Shown one piece after another: positions 25,281 through 35,950 of a DNA stretch of 64,000 nucleotides (position 1 is the first letter of the stretch; each line of letters starts with the position of its first letter). A program made the position numbers and the translations under genes. The notes beneath the pieces were generated by a model. It was not told where the DNA came from. It saw only the letters and a list, made by a program, of their open reading frames with translations, and made no database searches. Location of the stretch: NCBI GenBank assembly GCA_013397115.1, contig VWZW01007071.1, forward strand, positions 499,682 through 563,681, given 5' to 3'. The stretch comes from Edolisoma coerulescens (taxonomy: Eukaryota > Chordata > Aves > Passeriformes > Campephagidae).

Positions 25281-28200
25281 AGATTTCAGAATTATTCTGT
25301 TCAGTTCACAGTGTGTCTCCTGATAGTTTTGCCACCTAGGCTTGTGCAAAATCTTCTGGAGACTTACTGTGAAGTTGAAGTTGCGGTAACTGCAATCATT
25401 ATCCATCTGTATCTCCTACAATTATTATTTACACTATTGAATTCTCTGGAGATAAAATTAAAATAGACCTTTTGTATTTTTTTTTTCCATCTCCAGCTTT
25501 TGTTTTTGTTTCCCACCATCTCTTTAACAATCTCGTTTCCCAGGAGACAACCTGATATGTCCTTATGCTTCCAAGAGACTGTAGTTCAATAGGTTAGAGT
25601 TAATTGGCAGGTGGGAGTTTCCAGATGTTTACGTGCTTGCCCAAAAAGCCGTCCACTGGTAGCAAATGAACAGCTGAAAAGACACAATCCAAACAAAGCA
25701 TCTTTTAGCTGATTGACATATGCCTGGAATGCATGGCATGTTTGAGAGAAATGGAATTGGAATTAGGAACAGTTTGGAACGAGTCCTCCATTATCAATAA
25801 ATAGTCAATCAGAACTTTTGTTCAAATTCAGATATAATTCACAGGCACTGTATTGACTCAGTCATTACCACCCATAGAAGTGGAGGACAGAAATAATGCA
25901 TTGCCTTCACACTATCTTTACTTAAGAGATGTGCTGAGAAATGTTCATTACATTGCTGAGCATGGGCAATTCAGAGGAAATGGATGGTGCAAATGATCTG
26001 TAAAGGAATATGAAGCCTTTCACCCAGAATTCCTGTTCACACCTGGAGCAAACAGTTGATGGCAAGTGAGCACTTAAGTGGAGCTACTTAGGAGTTTGCT
26101 ATGAAAAAACTGGGTTTTTTCCAGTGAAATAAGTGGTTCTGTACAGCGTAATGTCCAGCAGGGAAAATTGATTGTTCTGAAGCTGGGAAATCAAAATGAA
26201 AAAAAAAAATTTAAAAAAACCTAAACCAAACCAAAACAATTTTTTTTGCCATTTTCTTTTCTCTGCAAAAAACCCAACACAGCTGCTCCATATGACATTT
26301 TTTCAAGATTCATTGGTTTAGGGTGCTGTATTCCATAGTGTTAACCTGAGTGTTCAATGTTGTGTTCTCCAAGCAACATTCTCCAGGAAGGAAGAGCCCT
26401 TTGGAGGGGTCGTATGGAGGCACATTGAAAGAGTCAGCCTAGGAAAAGTAACACCTGAAAGAGGTTTCACAGTTGCCATCCATTAAACACCACAGTACAG
26501 AGATCAATTTTGATGTTTCAGGGAGGCGGGCAGGGTGGTGCAAGAAAGAGAACTGCCTTTTGTCCTAATGCATGAGGAGATGAAATATAGAAATTCTTGC
26601 AGGATGGAATAATAGATATGTATTGTTTTATAAGAGGTCACGTGTTTGAAAAATACTATTTTAGCTGATGGCTAATGCTGCATAGGTGCCTTACAGAGCA
26701 ATCTTGTGGTAAGGAAAGGAAAGACAAAAAAGCCCCCATAAACTGTCCTTTTCGAGTTCAGATTTGAGGCCTGCTATGAACATTAAACTCTACTTTATTT
26801 CATTTGGCCACTGCTGGGATGGAACTTCTTAGTGTCTCTAAGCAACCAAGTCTTACTTAAAAAAATGAGATATTATGTTTCATAAAGTTATTACTTTCTG
26901 CCCAACACGTGTGGGCTAGATTGTAATTCATGCGCATGATATGTGAATGAAAAAGGAAAAAGAAACACTTCCTCAGAGCACTTTTTTTTTGTCCGTGGAA
27001 AACAGGAGGAGTTTTTGTCTGGTCATATGAGAGAGTAGTTTTATTTTCAATTTCAAAGTATTTTTGTCCTTAACACTGTGTTTGGTATATCAGTGATAAT
27101 TGGATGTATTCTAAGTACTGTTTTGGGGAGTTTGGCATTTCTACCACTTTTGACAACAGGTTTGGAGAGGACTTAATGGAGCTTTCTCCCTGGTGAGAAC
27201 TTGCCTCCACACACACACACACTTAGTGTGGATCTTGGATGGAAAATTTGCACCTTCAGAGAAGAGTCGTCTTCTGCTTACTTGGTCTGAATTACAGTCA
27301 TGGTACAGTAGAAGCTTCAGGACATTGTTACCCTGAACTGTCATCGTGGCAATCACAATGAGGAGAAAAATATAGCTATCATTATGAGAGCTTTACACTG
27401 CATAGTTTATCTCTATAACAGTGTGCTATGATGTGCCTAATTAGACTGTATCAGCTGCTCCACGTCTCCTACTAAAGGGAGACTTTCTTATTGTGTCTAG
27501 TAAACAGCGAGCTCTCAGCCTGTGATTTAGCATGGAAATTAAATTTAAGCATAGTTTCCCATTTGATTATCAGGCTATGGGTGACTTTTAAGGATCCTTT
27601 TCAATCCATTACTTCTGCTAGCTGTAAACTCTCTGCCACGATTTCTTCCTCTTGTTTGGTAGACACAGACTAACTGAAAATTCATCCATTTAAAGTTAGA
27701 GGGGAGCAAATCAAAATAATTCCAAGTATGCAAACTTTTTATGATGTTCAGTCTCCTTTTTTGATTGTCACCTTCTGCTTCTGAGTCTCAATTATTGAGA
27801 CACAATAAATTGGCTTGAATAAACTGAAAGTAACAAGACCTCTAGAAAGTAATACAGGATAAGAAATTGTGAAAAAATTGCTCTTTTTCTTCTTTTTCAT
27901 GCCATATCATAGTTTCATTGTGAAAGCAGTAAGGTGACTTTCACAAGACAATCTTTGAGAAAAAATATGTATATTTATAGGAAAAAGAATCTCCTATTTT
28001 CTTGTATATATTAATCTATTAAAAGCACATAAAAGTATGTATTTCTTCAGTAATATTATCTAAGGAAAAAATTTTGAAAAAACAGTGAACATAAAATGGA
28101 CAAAATGCTCACAATGGCAGTAAAAGCTGAAAAAAAGTTTACAGTCTACTGTTTACTCACCTGTTACATACTTTATATATGCTTGGGGAGAGGGTGGGTG

Positions 28201-29243
28201 GGTCAAGATGAGGTTATGGGATGTTTTTTTCTTTGGTAGTCTCTCTGTACTTGTGCTTCTCTTGAAAGACACTGTCAGTTTGAGGCACATGCTGCCTGAA
28301 CCCTGAAAGTTATGATACCTCCATTTCAAGGAGCTGGAGACATTCTGTAGTAATTTCAGAGAAAATGTCTTCTGCATAACAAGCATTTTTTTTTTTACTG
28401 CAGGAACTGGCAGGTTTTCAGAATACTGCAGTAAGAAGAAATAATTTGATCACATCAGACACACAACTGGAGTAAGATATTGCAACACCAACCAGTTTTA
28501 CCAGAAGGGAAGCATGAGGTGGGGAAAGAAGGAAAAGCAGGGCTCTACCTTGACAGGGCTTTAGACTTTGCCGTTGATAAGACAACTTTTTGGAAGAATC
28601 AAAGATATAACCCACTTGTATATCCCTGAAGTTCAAATGATCTGTGAGTCAGGGATGTTTTGGAGTGATTGTTTGGGCTTTGGCATGATTGTGTGGCATG
28701 ATACATGACTGGAAACCAGCAAGTCCTTGCAGCAACCAGTGCAGGGTGGTGACTTTGTGGTGTGACGCAAAAAGATCAATGAGTTTTTAGTGCAGGTCAG
28801 GGTAAACAATAGAAATATTCCTCTGCAACAGGAAGTTCCAAGTCCTTGTGTGCCCTTTTCTTAAAGTACTTGGTGCAAAAGAAAGGCATGAGACCTTTCA
28901 GCATATGGAAGCACTTGCTCCCAGCGCTGCTGCTGGAGCAGGAGTGGGATCTCATGCCCCACTTTGCCATCATGTGGAACCTTTGAGATCCTTAATCCTG
29001 TGCAGCCTTCTGTATCTGACACTTAAGCACGTGTTGAAGGAAAAATAAGCAGTCACAGGTACACTGTTGCTCACTTTCCACCAGGGCTCAGAGGAAGCTA
29101 TGATAGCTTCATTTCTTGACTCTTTACTACTGACATACTAAGCAGAGAATTTTGTGATTGATTTACTGGGAACGGGATGATGACAGGAAAGTGGTTTGTT
29201 CCATGTCTCAATTTCAGGAGGATCTCCTCTGAAATACTGCTGG
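25281..29243. other. Intron upstream of exon 2, mostly featureless
   Basis: Holds an A-rich patch (26198-26250) and (CA)7. No alternative first exon, promoter-like CpG island or transposon was seen in the 4 kb before exon 2. Confidence 0.5.
27208..27222. repeat. (CA)7 microsatellite
   Basis: Short uninterrupted CA run. Confidence 0.9.
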
Positions 29244-29271
29244 TACTGAAGTTTTTTCTTTTTCTTTGCAG
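29244..29271 (+). promoter_or_regulatory. CELF4: 3' splice site of CELF4 exon 2
   Basis: A branch-point-like TACTGAA (29244-29250, candidate branch A at 29249, 23 nt before the exon) is followed by an almost pure pyrimidine tract (GTTTTTTCTTTTTCTTTGC) and the AG at 29270-29271. The spacing and tract strength suit a constitutive acceptor. The branch-point choice is inference. Confidence 0.8.
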
Positions 29272-29354
29272 GCTGTGCCTTCCTAACATACTGCGAAAGG
29301 GAGTCTGCTCTAAAGGCCCAGAGTGCATTGCATGAACAGAAGACACTGCCGGGG
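29272..29354 (+). CDS. CELF4: CELF4 exon 2 (part of RNA-recognition motif 1)
   Basis: This is an internal coding exon of a CUGBP/ELAV-like (CELF/BRUNOL) RNA-binding protein, which binds UG-rich RNA and controls splicing, mRNA stability and translation, mainly in neurons. Seen: AG acceptor at 29270-29271, 83 bp, GTGAGT donor at 29355. The first two bases finish a glycine codon begun in the previous exon; the last codon is complete. The 27 full codons start CAFLTYCERES, continue ALKAQSALHEQ and end KTLPG, which covers the RNP1-containing beta-3 strand and following helix of RRM1. Known: CELF genes have an 83-bp exon here; CELF3, 5 and 6 carry CARDS-type residues where CELF4 has CERES. Skipping the exon would shift the frame. 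The rest of the gene lies outside the window. I am very sure of the family and fairly sure of the paralogue. Confidence 0.9.
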
Positions 29355-29408
29355 GTGAGTCCAGAATGATAACAGGTTTTTTTGGTTTTGTTTTTGTTTT
29401 TTTTTTTT
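29355..29408 (+). promoter_or_regulatory. CELF4: 5' splice site of exon 2 and downstream U-rich tract
   Basis: The donor GTGAGT (29355-29360) follows CCGGGG. From 29377 to 29408 the sense strand is nearly all T with interspersed G. Known: U-rich tracts just past a donor are bound by TIA1/TIAL1, and U/G-rich ones by CELF or Hu proteins. Its position about 20 nt past this donor suggests a role in recognising the exon, perhaps with autoregulation. That role is inference. Confidence 0.5.
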
Positions 29409-32400
29409 AATCTAAAATGGGTTACCTATGGTGTTCTCATCTCAGATTTGGAAGTATAAAGTCTCTGTTTGTTTGGATGATTCACTATTTGCATTGTGCT
29501 AATAAAATCAAGATACCATCAACCCACCCAAACGGTTTCCATGCACAAAACTAAAAGCTTTTTGCCCTTATTGGGAGTCAGGAAAACAGTAATCAGCTGG
29601 TTATGGACTGGATTCTGCCAGCCTTACTCAGATGAGGATGTGCTTTAGGATTCTGACCACTACAATGAAATGTTAGAAGTCCTCACCTCTCACTATTTTT
29701 CTTCTCTGAAGCAAGGTTTGGCAGCAAGAAATCAAGAAACAGATCACATTATTGAGTTATCACAGAATGAAAACATATTCCTGATGACAAAGTGGTTTGA
29801 CTCAGTTACTTTAGTATTCAAGCAGCTGTAGCAGATTGGAAAGGCGGTGAGACAAGGAGAAAAGAGAGAGAGGAAAGACGCACACGAGATAATGAGGAAA
29901 ATTATTCACATGAGCAAGATCTAAGGTTCAGACAACACAAGCAGAACTAAAAATAGAATCAGCATTATGTGGGGAAGACCTGCCCTGCTGGGATAGGTTT
30001 CTAGTTAAGCAGTTACCCAGAGGAAGGAGAGAGACTATTTAGATTTAGCCAGAGCACGTGGACTGGGAAGAGCCAAGTGCTCCTGTAGCTAGAATGGGGC
30101 TGGTTTCATGATGACCAGGAGTCAGCGATCACATAATGAAGAGTGGGCTTCTGAGGGTTTCAAGTTGCATCTAAACTGAGAGGAAATCTATCCAAAAGTC
30201 TGTCTTTATTAGCTGGTGTTGAGTGATTGATTCCTGTGTTGCTTAACCTACCTTTCCACCAGATCTGAGACACATCCCTTGCTCTGTGTTCTGAGGAAAG
30301 TGTTGATTCTGCTCTGCTTGTTTCCATCATCCTGGGTCTATTTACCTATCTCTAAGCCACCTTGCCAGTATGGAGATGCCCACGCAGTTGCTCATCTACA
30401 TCTATCTTTGCTTAAAAGGCCATACCTCATGCAAATATATACATACTTCATTCCCTAAAAATATTTCTGTCAGCTGACAACTCCCTCTGAATTACTTTTT
30501 TTCCAGAAACTCCTTAGCAGCAGATTGAAAGTAACTTCAGTCTTGTGGGGGGTTTAAGTTTTTCTTCCCCCTCCCCCTTCCAATGTTTTCTTTTTGCTTC
30601 TCTTTTTTCCTGAATGATAAACCTGGATGTAAAAAAAATGAGAATAGGTTGAATAAGGATGTTTCAGGTAACATTTAACCTGAAATTTTCTGAAATATGC
30701 TACAAATAAAATATCTATTTATCAAAACTAGAGATGTGATGAATAGGGTGTTGTGTATTTAAAAAAGACTAATTGAAATTCCAGATTTTCCACTGTGAGT
30801 TTTGCTCTTCTCATTAGGAGCCAGACCATTCACTTGCAAATGGAATTCTATCTTTTCTATGAGGTTAAAATCTCATCCTGAATTTGTATGATGGTATTAT
30901 CTTCAAGAAGACAGTGGGTCAGTGAGATTTAGGACTCAGAGTTGAAGAGGGAGGGCAAGTGATGATTTAGGATTTTATTTTTTTTCCAAATTCTTTCCAA
31001 GTCCGCCATTCTGAATATCAGTCTCTGTTTTAGAGACTTCAAATCAGAAAACTCTCAAAGTCAAACTGTTTTCTTGGATAGTGGCAAAATTCAACCAGCT
31101 TTTGCTTTAGGATCGAGACTTCTTTCAAAGGCTGTACTGACTGATTCTAGACTAGAAACAATTTCTTCCTTACTTTGTGTAATTTCTGTTACATATATTC
31201 CATACTCGCCACACTGGCTCTAGAAGGTCTAGAAGATTTTGTCTGGGTTTTTTTTTTTTCCTTTTACAATTTCTGGAGACACATCAGGATCTGATTGAAC
31301 TGGGAACAGTGAATTCCCTTTCTAAAAGAGCAACCAGGTTTCTTAGAGTTCTGATTTTCCCATCCCTTTCCTTCCCAGTTCTACTTGTCTCAGGATAAAG
31401 GTTTACTTTCCACCAGCAAACCCTCTGCAGGCAGCTTTCTGCCAAGTTTCTGAACTCATCCTCTGAATGATGTCACTGTAGTTTATTTAAGGAAACCAGT
31501 CTTGTCTCTTGGTAAACTATCATGCCTGGATACTGTTTTATGGTTCCTATCTGAGTAGCAGAGAATTATTTATGACTTACCTGACTGTTCTTGATAACAT
31601 GCACCAAAAATATCAACTATAGTTCATCACCATAAAATAAGAAGCACTTTTAAGGTCAGGGGTCTAAGTCTTTATTCATATAGGTTCACAAATGACACAT
31701 ATATAACATCTTCTCTTGACACTCCGCTGTCTGTGACACAAACAGCACGACTGAGGAGGTATCAAAAACAATTAACAAGCACGGTATAGGAAAAAATAAA
31801 TAGTACTAGACTAAGCCATTCTTTCCCATTCCCCAGTAAGCTGTACATTTTCCTGCTCTTGCAATATTGCTGTTTGTGTTCTTTTTATTATAAAACACAG
31901 AACTGAGTAATTTTTAATAATATGCACATGAATGTTAATATATGGAAATGTTGAGGCATGAGGAGGTTTTGTCCAGATTCAGATGCCTTGCCTCTCAGCT
32001 ATGTATCACTTTGTTTTTAGTGGAGTGGCTACATGCACATATTTTACAGTAATTACTTTCTGGATGTGCTTTGTAAGATGACAGAAATATGTTTCACATA
32101 TTTCTATGTTATATGTAGGACATAAACTCATCTTGTGGAATAATCAAAAGACTTCCAAGCAGGTATGTGTTGATTAATAAAGTCTTTATAGCACTTTGGT
32201 TTTGGGTGGGAAGGAATCATGATAGATATTTTGAAGCAACTAGAATGGAATGAAAAACATAAAACTATCAGTTGCATCCTCTTCATCTGAATGAGTAAAT
32301 TAGGTTCTTTTGGAGAGTTTGAAATTGTTTTGCCTAAAATGGAAGGTTAATGTAGCAGACTGTATATGTATGTGTAAAGAGCACTTGAGATTGTTGGACA

Positions 32401-33586
32401 ATTCAAATTCTAGTGTTTACTTGCAATTGTTTATTTTACATATAATAGAGTGGTGAAGCAATAGATGATGAAGTATATTAGTTCTTTAATAATTTATAGA
32501 AATGCTTTGATGTTGCAGTAATTACATTAAAGGTCACATATCAAAGGTAATTTGGTTGAGCAGCTGTGATGGTTTCTCAGAAGCAATCAATATTGCTGTC
32601 CATGGTGCTGATTTCACCAAGGGGACTGCCAGATTAAAGGAGGCTTATTACCAGACAGACNGATTGGAGAGATGCACTATTCTTTTTCCTCACCTATAAT
32701 TAACACTGTTCACCATAATCTGTGCTAATCCTTCATAGTGGGAAACCACGGGGTTTTTTTGGTTTTTTTTTACCTAGGATTATAAAGAGTGAATTAAGGC
32801 AAAGAAGAGTAATTTGGGGGATCAGGAGGGAGAAAGTAGAGAAAGTAAAAGTTGATTCACCCCTGGGATATCTGATGCTGATATATCTCACAGTGATAAA
32901 ATGCAATATCAAAAACACAGGCCATGGTCCTGAGGAAAGCAAGGCGAGGGGGGGAAACCGATGTAGACAATGACAGTGCAACGTATGGGAGAATTATCTG
33001 CCTGCAGATTTTGTATAATATTATCTATTTGCCCCACAAAGCTCCACAGGAAATGAAATCGGGGAAATAAAATTATGTTTTAAGTGTAGTCATTTTGATT
33101 ACAAATTATAGTGAAGAGAACTTTTTCTCCCCTTTCTTTTTTCTTTCTGGAGTGAATGGCAGAGGATAATGCTGAGAAATGTAATTACGCTATCAAGATC
33201 TACTTTTATTTATAGCACAAATAAACTGAGCTCTTGTATGATAAGTACAGCAGCATTTTTCTTCCCCTAGTTCTTTGTGGCTCTCTCAGGCAACGGGAGT
33301 GAACAGTCCGTGTATACTTGGTTGGAGGCACTGTCTCTTTGCATAATGTTAAAACCTTCCTGTAAGACTTGCAAAGAATAACTATGAAATTAAGTATGTA
33401 CGAAACTGTTAACCTCAGCAATCTGCAGGGCTTGTTCAGTCTGGGAAATAGGCTGGGTTTTCTTACTGTGTCTTTTCCTCTTGAAAGAGACAGTGGTACT
33501 ACTGGTATGCTAAATTTCTCGGTGCGTAACATAATTAGTTTTCTCCCTAACTGTTCTGATATTCTTTGTCTCTTCTTGCCATCTAG

Positions 33587-33649
33587 AAAAAATGCATTCT
33601 GTTTTATTCATCATATGCAAAAATATGCATCTTTAACATTAGAAGACAG
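33587..33649 (+). other. Possible cassette or pseudo-exon, 63 bp
   Basis: A strong polypyrimidine acceptor (TCTCTTCTTGCCATCTAG, ending 33586) and a CAG|GTGAGC donor (33650) enclose 63 bp. The length is a multiple of three, and in the phase set by CELF4 exon 2 there is no stop (KKCILFYSSYAKICIFNIRR plus Q). I know of no such CELF4 isoform, and the AT-rich composition suits a decoy exon. Confidence 0.2.
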
Positions 33650-33736
33650 GTGAGCTCATAAAACTCATATTAAACCCATTTTTTAAAGAAACAAAAACCC
33701 CCTATCTAATTACAGTTGCCCACAGTTTTTGTTTTA

Positions 33737-33749
33737 TTTTTTTTTTTTT
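33737..33749. repeat. T13 homopolymer
   Basis: Run of 13 T after GTTTTA; no further structure. Confidence 0.85.
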
Positions 33750-35849
33750 ACAAAAAAGGTTTTTCCAATATTACTGGTCTTACCTGATTTAAATTCATAT
33801 GTATATGTGAGGAAAGACACTTGAGCACAGGGGAGAGGAGGAAGGGTACCTTGCAAGGTCTTGCCTCTCTTAAATCCTTGTAATAAGGCTTAAATGAGAC
33901 ATAAGTGTCATGTGGACTTCAGAAGTCCTGCACATACAGCATCGATTTCATTGTTTAAGCAGACCTTGAAATTTTACTGTCTTGTCTTTTTTTTTAACGT
34001 TTCAAAGCTTTTTCCAAAAGCTTGTTAGAAAACCATTAAACCGCATATCACCCTGCATGCTGTGTTGTGCCAAAAATGGTATTATATTCCCACAACTTCC
34101 CATTTCAAAAGTTTTTCTCTGCTGATGTAAATTGCAATTTGGTCAGCAGTGGTAGGCTGGATGGGTTCCATTGATTAAAGTAGCCTGCTGAACACACAGC
34201 CTGCTCACCATGCCCTTTAGATTTTGAAAGAAAACACATTTAATTGTTCCCTTGGGAGAAACATGTCTGTTTTCTGAAGTTAAAAATGAAGATGAAAAGG
34301 AATAAAACCAGATTTGAGGTAAGAGACTTGGGGAAAAAAAAGTAAAAACAGAAAAAAAAAAAACCAGTCCTTCNCCTCCTTCTGAGTGACCAGCCAGTAA
34401 AAGGACTTTTGGATATTGTTTTGGGTAAAGCAGGGGAGAGGAGAGGAAGAGGAAGCTATATGCACTTTCCATTTGCTAAAAACCCCTGTAGTTTGACAAT
34501 GCTGTTCTGTTCACCAGATGAGATGAAACACCTGGGTCCTATCTGCTTGGTAAACATTAAAGTTCCATTTCACTAGTTAAAGATTGGCTTCTGTATCCCT
34601 ATAAGGCAGCCTCTAGAATACAAAGTAAACTCCCTCTCTGCTACCCAGTCCAAAAAGCTTTGCAGAGAAAGAGCACGGTGCCAGCATCCTGACAGAACCG
34701 GTGTGTTGGATGCATACTGTTATCTCAGCTGAGACTGGTGTATTCATCACCTTGGTGGTGGCTAACCAAGCTCAGTCTGAGATGAAAAATGGGAAAAAGG
34801 CTTCTCAGTCGTGCCTGAGATTTGGTGGCAATTGAAAAATGATGTGCAAAAAATTAAATTATAAAGGTAGCATTGTCTTGTCTTTTTAATTTGACACCAT
34901 CTGGATCTCAAAGGATGATCCCCAAGTTATTCAACAAAAGCGTTTGCTGGACCTTCATTTGCTTTATGTGTTATTCAATGACAACTTTTCTCTCTGACGT
35001 GTCTGCCATAGGAGGATCAATCTAATTTTATGTACAACTGTAAAGATGAATGATAAGTAGAAAGGATTCAGGCAAGTACAAGCTGAATAAATTATAAAGG
35101 GCAAATGATGACAGGACTGGGGGTCCCAAGAGACAGTGATATGATATCAGAAACTAAAGACGAATTTATGATGGATGTAGTTAGCATGTACTGAGGCTGT
35201 TAATTCTTCAGGGTAGTTTTACAACTTCTTGTGATTGGAGCAATCAAAGTATTTCATTTTAAAGAGATGCTGTATATTTTCACTTGTCTGTTCTGCATAT
35301 TTGTATGTATGTCCTCATTTACATGCATAGCAGTAAACTCCCATAGGCTAGTCAAGCTTACCTCCCATCAAAGGACCCCTGTTCTCCAAACCATAATGCC
35401 ACTGTTTATGCATAAATAAATAGATAATGTGTAACGATTTGAGGGCAAAGCTGGATATGAGGGAAAAAAAAAAGTTTCCATTTTCATAGAACACTGCAAT
35501 CAAATTTTTTTAGACCCTGCAAGTAGCTGAGCACCTCCAGCTACCTTCAAAGCCAAGCCTAGGGATTGAGTTAGCTCACAGATCCCTGATGAAAAATTAT
35601 ATATAACAAGTTTCAGGTAGGTCAAATTTTGGGCTTAAGCTGCTTTAAGAGCAGCTGATGCAGCATCACAAAGTTAGAAGCAAATCTGATCTCAGAGCAG
35701 TTCTTGATTGCATTTCATTCATACTCTTATTTCTAACTCTTGTTCCTTATTATTAAGGATATTTGCATGAAAATGATCTTTTTTCCTTCCTCTGAAGGGT
35801 TGTCTCTTGTCTGTGAGTAATGCTTACTCTGGCCTACATTTGTGAATAC

Positions 35850-35950
35850 CATGGGCTGGATTCTGACTTCATTTACACAAGTGTAAATCAGCAATGATCT
35901 GATTGAGGTCAAGGGATTTATATGGCGCAGGAAAGAGCAGACTCAGCTAT
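35850..35950 (+). mobile_element. Ancient palindromic repeat remnant
   Basis: GGGCTGGATTCTGACTTC is followed by a perfect 8-2-8 palindrome (ATTTACACAAGTGTAAAT, 35871-35888) and then TGATTGAGGTCAAGGGA. It resembles half of a very common sauropsid palindromic element that reads GATTCTGATCTCAGTTACAC, GTGTAAATC and CCATTGAAGTCAATGG. Whether the element is a MITE or a SINE relative I cannot say. Confidence 0.5.

Larger units (their letters stand above)
1..29271 (+). other. CELF4: CELF4 intron 1, 3' part
   Basis: The sequence ends at the exon 2 acceptor. CELF4 exon 1 encodes the start of the protein and the first half of RRM1; no such sequence is seen here, so the whole stretch is taken as intron 1. 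Mammalian CELF4 also has very large first introns. Repeats and possible elements inside it are listed separately. Confidence 0.75.
29409..35849. other. Intron 2, first 6.4 kb
   Basis: A purine-rich stretch (29855-29880, GAGAAAAGAGAGAGAGG) lies about 500 bp past exon 2. Single Ns sit at 32661 and 34374 with no flanking duplication. The possible 63-bp exon at 33587 is here. Otherwise unique AT-rich sequence. Confidence 0.5.

Noticed and set aside
29377..29408. Poly-T as a retrotransposed poly-A tail (minus strand)
   Set aside because: No adjoining retrocopy body or target-site duplication was found; its position by the donor favours a splicing element.
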